A DNA stretch of 64,000 nucleotides from Annulohypoxylon bovei var. microspora. Taxonomy: Eukaryota > Ascomycota > Sordariomycetes > Xylariales > Hypoxylaceae. The stretch covers positions 1 to 64,000 of the forward strand of contig MU405369.1 of NCBI GenBank assembly GCA_022836615.1. Direction: 5' to 3'. Of this stretch, positions 23,825 to 35,073 are shown in pieces; the first letter of the stretch is position 1; every line of letters begins with the position of its first letter. The notes under the pieces were generated by a model. It was not told the origin of the DNA and did not search any database. It saw only the letters and a program-made list of their open reading frames with translations. Both the position numbers and the translations under genes were made by a program.

Positions 23825-24604
23825 GACGACCAAGAAGCAGCTTGTCGAGCCGATTACCTTAAGGATGATTCGGTTAACAAGAAACGCAGCATAGCTAGAA
23901 TTAGGGCGATGCACGTATATAAGACATGGCGATCAGAGAGCTGCTTGGCATTGTGCAATCGCTAGCTTCTATTATTGCTATTATTGTTTTAGGCAGGACC
24001 AAGATGCAGCGTCGCAATATCTTTTCCCGATATGCTACCCGAGAAGCCGAGATGAGTGACGATCCTTGGCGATATGCAGCCAGCCACGAAGCTAGGTAGA
24101 ATACAGAAGGTCTCTAAGGCTTATCGCGCCGCCACACCTTGTATAATAGGTATCGATATAACAATAATTGCCTTAAACATGATACCTATGTCATGAAAAG
24201 CTCGGACTCAGTTAGACGTGTTAAGAGGATTCGTGAGGGATCCAATAGCTTAACCTTCATCTAGGTATTTTCAGGGGGCTAGTCCAAGACCACGATTTTA
24301 TTAGAATCTAAAAACATTAAATCATATCAAAATATATAAAAAATTCTACATAATTGTATTAGTCGATTGTACTCTAACAAGTTTATTAATTCCGAGAGGC
24401 AGCTATTACGTAGGTACCTAGTTAAGAAACGTGGAGGATTGGGGGCCTCTTCGACGTTTTAAGTGATTGGGCGGGACCTTGCACATGGATGTCTCAGTTT
24501 TCAGCTCAGCTCTCTTTTTTTCTCACCACTCGCTATTGTATTACATTTCCAGCGCGCCTAGTTTTCTGTCAGGCGTCAATATCCGGTGAGGGTCATTTTT
24601 CACC
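23825..24604. other. Divergent intergenic region between S28 and STAND genes
   Basis: 780 bp shared as upstream region by the minus-strand peptidase and the plus-strand STAND gene. It contains an exact TAGGTACCTA palindrome at 24411-24420. Nothing else could be assigned. Confidence 0.5.
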
Positions 24605-27600
24605 ATGGATCCCGTCACTGCGTTTGCTTCGGCAGGCACTGTGGCTGCCTTCATTCAAATGGGCTATCATCTCGTTGTGAATACGTATACAATTTATAAT
24701 ACTGCATCGGGTATGGCTAAGAAAGATGAGCAGCTCGGCTTCTTTATCGAAAAGTTAGGAAGCTTCTCCGAGTCGATGATTTCGGCAGAACCTACCCTTG
24801 ATCTTAGCGACGCTGAAAAAGGGATGAAGAGCGTTGCGTTGAAATGTATCGGCCTTTCGAATAGACTGATCGAGATTCTCAACCGGTCGAGAACCAAAGA
24901 TCCACATTCGCTTCGGCAAAGTGCTATTGCAGCCTTCCACGGTCTTTTGAACACCAACAAGAAGGAAGAGCTCAAGAAGGAGTTAGATGAATGTCAAAGG
25001 CTTTTCCACATGCAATTGACCCAGATGTTGAGGCTAGTTTAGATCAATCTTTCGGAGTTTCAACGATAATAACATTATCAACTGCAGTTCAAATACGGTC
25101 CAAAGTCTAAAGAAACTTGATGAGCTCGCCAACTCAAACCAATATATTGGGAGCGAGATAGAGGCTCTCCGTCAACATATCGTTGAACTAGAGAAAGGTG
25201 TTACCTTGACTGGTATTGGGGAAGAAGCTGCGAACAAACTTGCTAGCCTCTTAAAGCTTTCTAACGATACTCTAACATTGATCAAGAGCCATAAAATTCT
25301 AGAGAGTCTTTCCTTTTCGAAGTTGCATCAAAGGTACGAGACAGTCGGACAAGCGCACTCGGAGACCTTCAATTGGATTTTTCAGGATGATCCAGACAGA
25401 AGCGTAAAAGCCTTAGAAGGAAAAATACTCTTCACGAACTGGCTGAGTTCCGGGAGAGGTATCTTTCACATTGCAGGTAAGCCTGGGTCAGGAAAGTCGA
25501 CTCTGATGAAATTCATATACAAGCATGAGAAAACAAAGGATCTGTTAGATTCTTGGGCAGCCGGCCGAAAACTTGTTGTCGGTAAGCATTTCTTCTGGCG
25601 GCCTGGTGAAGATGCTTTGGAGAACTCGACTACTGGATTGCTACAAACACTCCTTTACGATATTCTTGAGAAGTGCCCTGATCTCGTTCCTCACGTCTTT
25701 CCACGACCATGGGCTAAAATCAAGGACCTTCCACCGTTGACTGTCATGCCGGTTATCCTTAGTAGGGATGATCTTCATGATGCTTTTGATCGACTGATAG
25801 ACAACCGCGGTATCTTTGAAAATATGTGCTTTTTCTTCATGATCGATGGCCTTGACGAATTTCAAGAAACGCGCGATGAAGGGTACAAGCAACTTATCAG
25901 ATTATTCTCGAATTGGACTACAAAAGCACCAGAACAAATCAAGGTCTGCGTATCGAGCAGAGAACATGCGGTTTTTCTAGATCACTTTTCGGAAACGCAG
26001 GGCTTAAGATTGCAAGACTTAACCGCGGATGATATCTACAAATACGTCAGAGAAAAGCTTATGTCCAACCCGAATTTTCTCGAAATGGAAAAACCGGAAG
26101 ACGGAGCCAATAAGTTAATCTCTGAGGTCACGCATAGGGCTGACGGTGTATTTCTATGGGTTGCTTTGGTGGTAAAACTATTGGATGATGCCTGCGATGA
26201 CGGAGATAACTTTCTGGATCTTAAACAGAAAATAGACTTTCTTCCACCCGAAATCAGGGGTCTATTTGATCAGTTGTTCGACTCTATTCGCCAGTCAGAT
26301 AGAGACGAGTCAGCTCAAACATTTGCTGTTGTTCTCAAACTTCTAAAGAATACACGAGGGATGCGACTATCTTTACTCCGATACTCCTTTCTAGATAACT
26401 ACAACGTTAACCCCCTTTTCGCCTCAAGGCCCAGCTCTCCAGACCAGAAGTTCCTAGATTGGAATGACGAGTCCATTAGAAAACGACTAAAGAGGACTCG
26501 TAAACAGTTGTATAAACGCTGTAAAGGCCTCCTTGAAGTCGTCGAATCCGACGACGACCCTTTGCCAAGCTATAAACCGAATCAAGTTAGCTTGAAAGGC
26601 AAGCCTCTTTCACAACGCATCTCACTTATTCACCGATCCATCCAGGAGTATTTGGAGGAAAAACAAATTTCGGAAGAACGAGTTGCTAGAACGAAGGAAT
26701 TCGACGTTATCGATGCCATTTGTCAAACTTACGTGGCCGAATTAATCGCCCTCAAACTGAAGCAACCAGACTGTAATGATATATGCTACTATCCTGAACT
26801 ACGAGATATTATTATCATACTTTCAGAGGCTGGAATAGATGCTGTACGACAGGGGTGGATCACTGCCCTTCAAAACTTAGACAAAGCAAGACGTCGATAT
26901 TTGGATCAAGACGACACCGATTTAAATCTAATGTCAATCTACCTCATCGACAACATTATAGCCATCGGAAGAGTATTTTCGGTCGCTCATAGCGCAGCTC
27001 TTTTTGGACTTTACACGTTCTTCACAACATGGGAAAACCCGTCTGCTTCCCCCTTGGACAAAGACATCAGAAATGGCAGCCTTGCTTTAGCCGCCATATA
27101 TGGACTACTACATTATTCTTCCTCGTCCGACAGTGGATGTTACTTAAAAATATTTCGTTGGTTATTCGACCACGGATGCTCTCCAAACCAAGCTATTCTC
27201 AAGTGCTATGGTGGTAGTCTATGGTGGGCGATTATCTCCCATTTCTCCACAAACCTAGATACTTGGACATACCCGTATATATACGAGGTGGTAGAGACAT
27301 TTCTGGAGTTTGGTGCAAATCCCGAGTTTTTATTCACCATTCGAGAAGTCGATCGCGATAATGAAAGAAAGATAATGGTAGAAACCATACCACCAGCGGC
27401 CATAGGAACCTCGACGATAGATTCAGTCTATTCTTTCATTCAAAGATTGGCGGGAAAGGATTCAAAACTCTTCGATTTAATATCTTCAAGAGGTGGACGA
27501 GCTACTTTGCGGGAATTCATCGAGGTCATAAAACCACCAAATATGGATACTCTTCTTACTCTCATTGATAGAAATATGAATGCTCAACAGCTCGACCAAC

Positions 27601-27887
27601 CGACCCTAAACCACACCAAAGAAACCCGGCATGACCTACCCACTCCCGAACAAGAAGTTAATACAGAAGCGTCAATGGAAGAGCCAGCCGCAACAGAACA
27701 GAAACTAGACTCAATATCTGCAGATAAGAATGCAGAAATGATTGTAGCGAAACATGTTGGGGTTAAGATGATCACCTTTTTGAAGCGGTTGATAAACAAT
27801 CCTCTAGCAACTTTCATCCTTGGTAAGGTGTCTCTTATTCTTTGGGTAATATATTCCAAGGTTCCTTTAACAACTAATATCTTCTAG
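24605..27887 (+). CDS. NACHT-domain STAND (NLR-like) protein
   Basis: The first frame starts at ATG 24605 (MDPVTAFASAGTVAAFIQMG) and a long frame runs 25088-27887. I join them by an intron at 25027-25087, giving about 1073 aa; its donor GTTGAG is atypical, so this junction is tentative. The N-terminal helical region (about 1-180) resembles fungal STAND N-termini. The P-loop GKPGSGKST lies near residues 271-279 and Walker B (FFFMIDGLDEF) near 390. A winged-helix/DUF7791-like region follows. Two weak ankyrin-like pieces (WLFDHGCSPN, FLEFGANPEF) appear, but no clear WD40, TPR or ankyrin array. The last 35 residues contain a hydrophobic stretch that may be a membrane anchor. Such proteins act as signalling switches in heterokaryon incompatibility or non-self response; the role here is inferred from family only. 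Confidence 0.84.
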
Positions 27888-28082
27888 GAGCATTTCTATC
27901 GTACTGGTTCCTTATCGCATATGGATCTAAAGGATCTTGAAGGCAGGAGTTAACCTAGGGAGTTAGGTGTCCAAGACTCATTTGGACAAGTGGATAGGGG
28001 TCTGTACAGTTGAGGACCATCATTTAACTAGGTACCTAGTATTTACCTCCTAGGTACCTAACGTACTTGTAACAGGCATGTA

Positions 28083-29781
28083 TCAAGGATCATAGGGACC
28101 CGCTGCCCTTCGCCCAGTGAGTAGTTCAGCGTCGCCGTCTTCCTTAACAAGGTAGATATCTTCATGACGAACGCCGAATTTGCCTTCTAGATAAATTCCA
28201 GGTTCATTCGTGAAAGTCATTCCCGGTTGAAGAGTAACCTTCGTATTCCACTTGTTCAGGTATGGAGACTCGTGTGCTAAGAGAAAGTTAGGAGATTCAA
28301 CTTCACACTGATATACTGGAAGCTAAGGTGTATGAGGACAACGTACCTTTTATCCCGATCCCGTGGCCGAGGCGATGCGTGAAGCCATAACCGTATCCGG
28401 CATCTTCTATGACCTTGCGAGCCGCGATATCGACGTTTGCGGCGGTATTGTTGGCCCTGAACTCCGCAGCCGCTGCTGTCTGAGCTTCGAGCACGATGTC
28501 CCATACTTTTAACTTCTCGGCATGTAGTTCCGGGGCACGGTCGGATACCTCGAAGTGCTTAGCGCGCAGTCCTAGTCTCCCGACGAAGGACGTCAAGAGG
28601 GTACGAAGTGATCGCGTTTGTTTGACCGCCGAGTCAATGAAGAAACTGCGACAAATATCGGAAGAATATCCCAAGTAGTGAGCCCTATAATGAGTTAGGA
28701 ACGTTTATCTGGAGGTTTTGCAGGTTCACTCACCCAACATCGATCACAATCATGGTCTCATGGGTTAGCTTCTTTTGGCCAACTACGAAGCCGCCATGAG
28801 GAAGAGCCCCATCCTCTTCAAAGAGAACAATATTAAAGAAAAGGCCGAAATTGATAGATAGCAATGCGTTATCCAGAATATCTCGCACATCGTCTTCAGT
28901 CAAACCAGGAACGAGACATGGGCGCATAGCCCGTACAGCCTCAACAGTCCCGGTGTTTACGGTACGAAGCAGTTCCACCTCGGCCGGACTTTTTAGCTGT
29001 CTTACTAGTTCCACTTCCGGAGTCAGTCCCAGAGTTTCGAACCCAGTATTCGCTAGACCACGAGCAATGAAATCCCGCATCTCTTCATCTATCACGAGTC
29101 TAGGTTTCCTATGACCCGGAGTTCCAAAGTCGGCGAAGAGACGCGATTGAATCAATATAGCGTAAGGGTCCCAATGCTCTTCCCAGATCACAATGTCTAA
29201 CTCAGGCTCCCGAGAAGGAATTCCGAGCATGCGGACCCGGCCTTCTTCAAAGTGCGGAGCAAGGAAAGCCGTCTTGGCAGAGACGGCGCCAGACTCGGAA
29301 ATCAAGGGGAGGATTAGCATCAAGAAGGGCCTCTCTTCCGGCTCCCATGGCTCCCAGTCGACCTGTGATGTGTTGGCGTAGTACCTATTAGTCTTTACGT
29401 TAGGGTGAATGTGTTACTTTCGTGGAGGTTGAGGAGGTAACCATACTGAAGTGTGTAGCCTGGTTCGACCACAAAGGCGTCGGCTCCGGATGCAACTAAA
29501 GCTCGGGCAAGACGGTCTCTTCTCTCTAAGAACTCGTCTGAGCCGATAGGTATCGCGCTGTCGAGAAATGAGGTGTTATCGTGAAATTTTTCAATGGCGC
29601 ATTTCTGCACCTGGGCAAAATCCGGCTTAGACTCGGCATTTTGATATAGCCATGTTCGCAAGATCCATGCGCCATTGAGTAAGAAGATGATAAAGATGAT
29701 AAAGCTACGTCTGCCGAGAGACCTAGAACTTTGCCGTGGGCTCAACAGAGCCTGCTGCTGTGGTATCTTTTCCATATCCAT
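28083..29781 (-). CDS. Membrane-anchored M24 metallopeptidase (Xaa-Pro aminopeptidase-like)
   Basis: Exons 29781-29447, 29384-28734, 28684-28347 and 28276-28083 give 505 aa with exact frame joins. Residues 25-45 form one hydrophobic segment after a basic stretch, suggesting a type II anchor. The pita-bread domain shows the metal ligands in order: Asp in VIDVGAHYLGYSSD (two Asp), His in GHGIG, Glu in NEPGIY, and Glu/His in GVRHED. An N-terminal creatinase-like domain precedes it. Families with this layout remove an N-terminal residue before proline. It is tail-to-tail with the STAND gene, about 195 bp apart, with two TAGGTACCTA palindromes (28029 and 28051) in the gap. Confidence 0.92.
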
Positions 29782-30002
29782 ATCCGTATACCAAGATACT
29801 CATCACGTATGTGAAAGTGAAGAGGAGAAGAAATGTACAGGACCTGAATTTTGGTGATATCTCGGAATTCAGGGGCGGTAGCGGTTAGAGGCCTACGGGG
29901 CCAATCCACCCAAGCTACGACTGTACGATTAGATAAACTCGATACGCTTAGCCTGCGGGGAATTGGGGAATCAATTGATAAGCCCCGTTTTTTAATCAGT
30001 CA

Positions 30003-30200
30003 AATGGAGTCAGATTAAATATCCCATGTGCTAATGCTACTGTATCGGACTGTGCACATAACTATCCCCTAGATTACACAACTGGCATACACTGCTGGCT
30101 ATAACATGTGTTAGTTACCTATAAGGTCAATTAGGGGATAGCTTTACGCACAGTCCAATACAGTGATATTAGCACATGGGACACTTAATTTGACTCCATT
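30003..30200. mobile_element. 198-bp MITE with long terminal inverted repeats
   Basis: The two halves are inverted copies over about 75 bp each, with a few mismatches (left AATGGAGTCAGATTAAAT..., right ending TTAATTTGACTCCATT). The element is flanked by GTCA on both sides (29999-30002 and 30201-30204). It has no coding capacity and lies between the 5' end of the M24 gene and the 3' end of the first P450. The transcript would fold into a long hairpin. Confidence 0.8.
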
Positions 30201-30327
30201 GTCAGGATTCTATCTAAAAGCCATCGACTGTTAAACACGCACCCAACTATCAATCACAAAATGCACAAACTTTAGTCGAGTTTATCTAAACACTGCCAAT
30301 CCCATCTCAGAAGCAATTCTTTCGTCA

Positions 30328-32051
30328 CTAATCAGACGTCGAGAAGTCAATTCCGACAGCGTCCTTTCTACGTCGGACCAAAATCTTCTTGTCCGGATGA
30401 ATGAATAAAAATTCGTGAATGGCACTATGCTGGAGTGGCTTCTGGTTGGCGAATGCGAAGTCGTATTCATCTAGCAGCTTGACTAACATGACCTTAGCAA
30501 CCATGTCAGCTACTTGACGACCTGGGCATGCCCATCTTCCTGCACCCCAGGTCAAGATGTCGGTATCAACACTGCGAAATGGTCGCGCGAGATGTTCTTC
30601 GCGTTTGTCCTCGTCACAGAATCGGAGGCCTTTGTAGGTATTTGGGTCGTCGAAGATTGCTGGGTCTTTGGCGCGCCCTGGACCGGACATGGCTATAGGT
30701 TGTCCTTTCTTCAGTGACACACCGCCAACGACACAGTCGCGCTGTGCAATACGGCTATATACTATGAGCGTGCCAGGTGCTAGTCGTGCCGTCTCCTTCA
30801 TAGCAGATTCGAGTCGCTCTAAGGTAGCGAGGGCAGCCATGTCCCATTTCCCGTCAAGGCTTGCGTGTTTGGCGTGAATTTCCGCGCGTACCGCATTTAG
30901 TACGTCCGGATGTGCTACAAGGTCGGAGAGCGCCCGGCATACGAAATTTGCGATGCTGTACGTTGAGCCTGCGGCAACAGAACCACATAATGCGCTCAGC
31001 ACATTAGGATCCCGTTCTAGTTCGGTCCTCCCGTCTTTAACCATCCACGAGATCAAGTTTGGATCCACCGCGGTTTTGCCCGTTCCGAGGTCTGCCTCCT
31101 TCTGGCGTAGGACTTCGGGTACGACATAGGTGTCTAGCTCACGCCACGCCCGATCTAAATCCCATTTGGCCGGAAGAAGCCAAACAAGAACCGGCTGTAG
31201 GAAGGGAGGAAGGCAGCGCATTGCGAAAGCCACCACGAAAACTATCGTATGATTGCTTAGTCATCGACCACGCCAAGAGATATGAACCTCTTAGGAGACT
31301 TACCGTTTTTCGTGAGTCCGTAGGTTAACTCTACCAACCTCGGGTCTTGAGCCATCTGGGACCCAAATAACGCAAGCGCAACTACCTCGCTAAAGCAGCG
31401 TACGGCCGCGGGAAGAAGGTACATCTCAGTCCACTCGTGGCTTTGGGGGAAATCTTCCTTCATAGCATCGGAGAGGCGTGCCGTTGCGGGTGCAAACAGC
31501 TCCGGGAGGGCCGGGCTAATCCGTGCAAGCAGCATACGTACATGGTAGCTTGTTTTCTCTACCACGTCGATGCCAGTGAGGTGTCCGAGTAGAGTGAAAG
31601 AGTGCGCCTGTCTGCTGTCTAAGACATCCGTCCCGAGCCGGTTGAGCTCGGGAATCAGTCGCGACGGAAGTATGACGAGCTCCTGGCCGCCGTGGGCGAG
31701 TCTATACGGGTTTCCTTGAGCCTTTCGAGGCCATGTCAGCACAGCACACACAACCGTAAGTAGATTATGGAAGCCTACATTCTTGTCCGCAGCCTCGAGA
31801 ATCTCTCGGGCCCAAAAGGTCCAACGAACTCGAGCAAAGAATCGAGGTTCGAATGGGAATAGCCTATTAACGACAGGAAGATCATCCTGGCTCTGGGCAA
31901 ATCGGAAAATATAGAGGACAATGAAAATAGCGGCCGTAGCCGACAGAAGTCTGATCAGATAGTGACTGTCGAGGGCGCCATCACTCGATGTAAGGGGGAG
32001 TATGGTTTTTGTCTCGAAAATTCCGAGATGCGCGTCGGAATGAGTTGCCAT
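30328..32051 (-). CDS. Cytochrome P450 monooxygenase, diterpene-cluster type (P450-1)
   Basis: Exons 32051-31779, 31721-31304 and 31241-30328 give 534 aa. The 57-nt intron at 31722-31778 has no in-frame stop, but it has a CTGAC branch site and removing it restores the family spacing before NPYRLAHGGQELVIL. An N-terminal membrane anchor (SATAAIFIVLYIF) places it in the ER. Motifs: I-helix AAGSTYS, ExxR as ETAR, heme loop WGAGRWACPGR. The usual Phe and the His/Arg two before Cys are both Trp. The C-terminal HEFLF...KILVRRR resembles the second P450 (35074-36840) and fungal diterpene oxidases. Probable role: oxidation of the diterpene made by the cyclase at 40471. Reading from GTG further upstream is less likely than the ATG chosen. 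Confidence 0.92.
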
Positions 32052-33065
32052 GTTACACGAGTTGTCGATCTTTCTGTTCACCAGATTCTATCTTCATACA
32101 GCAGTGGTTCTAATAATCAACGGCTTGATACTACCACTCGCATCTTTAAAAACCTTCTCATCACGAATCCCTGCTACTCACAATTGTCTCATTTCCTCTC
32201 GTCTTGCTACACTTTCCTTAATCTTGTCCCTACGTCGCTCTTGTGAATGTGACCGGCTCCTTAGTTCTATTCTTGAAGTTTGGGGGGCGTGACGAGCAGA
32301 GTACTCGCAGGTACTTTCTCACGATGATCGGCAGGTCACTTAAGAAGTACCACACCACTTCGGAGCCGGCACCGACTACAATGCAGGAAGGTCGCATTAC
32401 ATTACGAGCATCCATCGGCGCTTCATATGCATCTCTTATCTAACCATCGGCACCGTTACTCGAAAGCAATTCTTGCTTATTATTACACTTTCTAATACAT
32501 CGGCTATCCTTCGAATCACGGGAAGCTTGCTGAAAGCTTCTCTTGTAGCCGAGATCCAACCAAAAATAAGTAAAATGGTGCGAGTGTAACTAGATGCTGA
32601 CTCCAAATCTCGTTTCCTAGGCTTTTATTGGCTTTCACATATCGATGGAGTCTCCTTACATGCAGCCGGCGCCCGTACCATACACCCAAACAGTAGGGAC
32701 GTAATACTTCATAATCGGATCCTCCAGAGCGGGCACCAACCACGAAACCAGGTGGCGTTCAAGCAGATTCTGTTGTGTTACACCAATTTAGACCCCCGAA
32801 TAACGTGGGAACTTTGTGAATACGCAGCATCTTGAGCCGCAACCTTACTTAATTCTTCGGGGGTGATGCTTGTCGTTGCAATGATACACGACAAAACCGT
32901 ACGCCACCAACTCCTGCGCGGATTACTAGCTACCGGCCGAGATTGACTCTTTTTTATCATTTTGGATAATTCATGATTGGCAAATAAGACCAACGTCTGC
33001 TTCCAAAGTCATCTGTACAGGTGCCTGTGGTACTACATGTGAACCCACGAGATACAGCCACGAAA
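32052..33065. other. Intergenic region between P450-1 and rhodopsin-like gene
   Basis: About 1 kb between divergently transcribed genes, so it is likely a two-way promoter region. Only short overlapping open frames are present; no domain, repeat or RNA gene was recognised. Confidence 0.45.
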
Positions 33066-34589
33066 ATGCCGCTCTCCAATATCGAGGGGGATGGACCTGT
33101 ACGCTCCGCTATCACCACGGGACTAGTGGTTGTCTCCGTCATCTTCCCCGTCCTGTCCGCGATAGCCATAGGACTCCGATTCCTCGCTCGGAGAAGGGCT
33201 CGCCAAACGATCCTCGCCGATGATGCGTGGGTCATTGTCGCTTGGGTATGGTTGAAGCCATTTAGTTTTTGTTTACATCTGAGCTATGGACGATAACAGC
33301 TAGGTAGCTAACGATAGAAAATAATAATAGATATTCACGTTTACACTTAGCATCTTGGTCTGGGTGTTTACCGCCAGGTCGGGAATAAACTATTATAACA
33401 TCGATCCCCTTCAGGGAACTATATACTCTCTCGAGGTTCGTCCATAAGATGCCTTTCGCGTGACAGTTAGGGGGAATAACTCGTCCGAGATGTGAATGTT
33501 GAACTAACCAAGTGTCCTCGTAGCTCATTTTCCTCTCATCGTGCTTAATCCAATTTCCCCTATCCACGGTTAAGATATCCATCCTCTTATTCTACAGGCG
33601 CATCTTCGTTTCGCGGAAATTCCACATATGCGTCTGGATCGCCATCGCCACAGTGACGATATGGGGTCTCTTGTTCTTCTTCGTAAGTCCATTCTAACAC
33701 CATGCTTCTAGAATTTAGAATTAGACACTGACGTGTTTTGCTGCGTAGCTGGTTCTCACGCAGGTGGATCCTATTTCCGACTCGTGGAAAGGAGGCAGGC
33801 TGCGATACGACTCGACGGCTCTAGGACTGGCGCAAGTCGGCACTAGCATCGCGCTCGACTTCGTCGTCCTGTGCTTTCCGCTGCCCGTCATCTCGGCCCT
33901 GCACATGGCTTCCAAGAGAAAAATCGCCGTCGCCTTGATTTTCTGGCTTGGCGCCTTGTACGTTTCCCCCACCACTATCGTTCATTCTAAACTGTACCTA
34001 CGGCTAATATTCATCCGCGTAGCTGCTGTGTCGCTGCCGTCATCCGGCTTGTTTTCCTCGACCAATCGGTCCGCGCCGTCGTCGAGTCCGAGAACAACGT
34101 CTGTAAGTTATTTCCCGACCTCAACACCTCACCCCCTTGCCGCACCACCAAGTGCCCTAACAAAGCTGCACCCGCACAGACCTCCAGTCCAAGCAGTACA
34201 TCTTCCTGATCCTCGAGCCCAACTGCTCCATCATCGCGGCCTGCCTGCCGTGCTACGGGCCGCTGTTCGCCGGCGGCCGCGCGCCCGAGTCGCTGGTCCG
34301 CAGCGTGCGCTCGATCTTCAGCCTGCGCAGCCTCAGCTCCAAGGGCTCGCCGCACGGGTCCCGGGGCGGGAACAGCGCCGGCAATAACAACGGCAACGGC
34401 AACGGCAACAACGGCGCGGAGCGCGGCCAGCCGACAGACTCCCAGATCGAGCTAAGCATCCAGCAGTGGCCTGGCAAGGGCCAGCAGGACGTGCACTGCG
34501 TCGGCGGCAAGCTGAGCGAGGACGTGGAGTCGCTGGAGGGGAGGGAGGGGGTTCATGTTACGAATGGGGTCACTGTGGAGAGGGAGTAG
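33066..34589 (+). CDS. Rhodopsin-like fungal integral membrane protein (exon structure partly uncertain)
   Basis: Clear exons: 33066-33245 (first helix, then RRARQTILADDAWVIVAW), about 33526-33682 (helix with KISILLFYRRIFVSRKF), 33749-33957 (DPISDSWKGG then TSIALDFVVLCFPLPVI), one starting near 34019 with CCVAAVIRLVFLDQSVRA, and a last exon from about 34181 (IFLILEPNCSIIAACLPCYGPLF) to the stop at 34589. These are hallmark blocks of the fungal rhodopsin-domain family of seven-helix proteins. The piece between 33246 and 33525 is not resolved; a small exon near 33351 (HLGLGVYRQ) is likely. The tail has an NNNGNGNGNN run and no kinase or G-protein signature. Function in this family is mostly unknown; its place between two P450s suggests the diterpene locus. 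Confidence 0.72.
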
Positions 34590-35073
34590 GTGGGATGGTG
34601 GTATGGTCGAGGCTTTTTGTAAAAGTTCTTTTTTTTTCTAAGGTTCTTTTGGTGGTGGTAATTTTTGACTCCCTAGAGCTTGAGCGATTAGAAAGGATAC
34701 CTCCTAGTGGGGTGAGAGGGAGAGCCAAGGAAGGGAGATGAACTGGTTATTTCATTCTAAGATATACCACATAGTTGAAAATTGAATTACGTTTTAATTA
34801 TTCAATTCAGATTTTAATGAAGATGCGGATACGGAAGCTTTTTTTTTTTTTGGTTTGAACAGCCGGCGAGGAACTCATATGGAACATTGGCGTATCTATC
34901 CCCAAAGATCCGGCAGATATTATGTCAAGCATGGAAGTCCATGAGAATACTTCACACATCATAACCCTTTATTTTCTCGTAACTAGTAAATATGAAATGC
35001 ACACCAATCTCCCCCGGACTTCTAGCATATAAGGTATATACCTAGGTAGGTAGGTACTTAATACCACCGCCCC
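34590..35073. other. Short intergenic region between convergent genes
   Basis: Holds the 3' ends of the rhodopsin-like gene and P450-2. A TACCTAGGTAGGTAGGT run lies at about 35039-35055. No gene seen. Confidence 0.45.
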
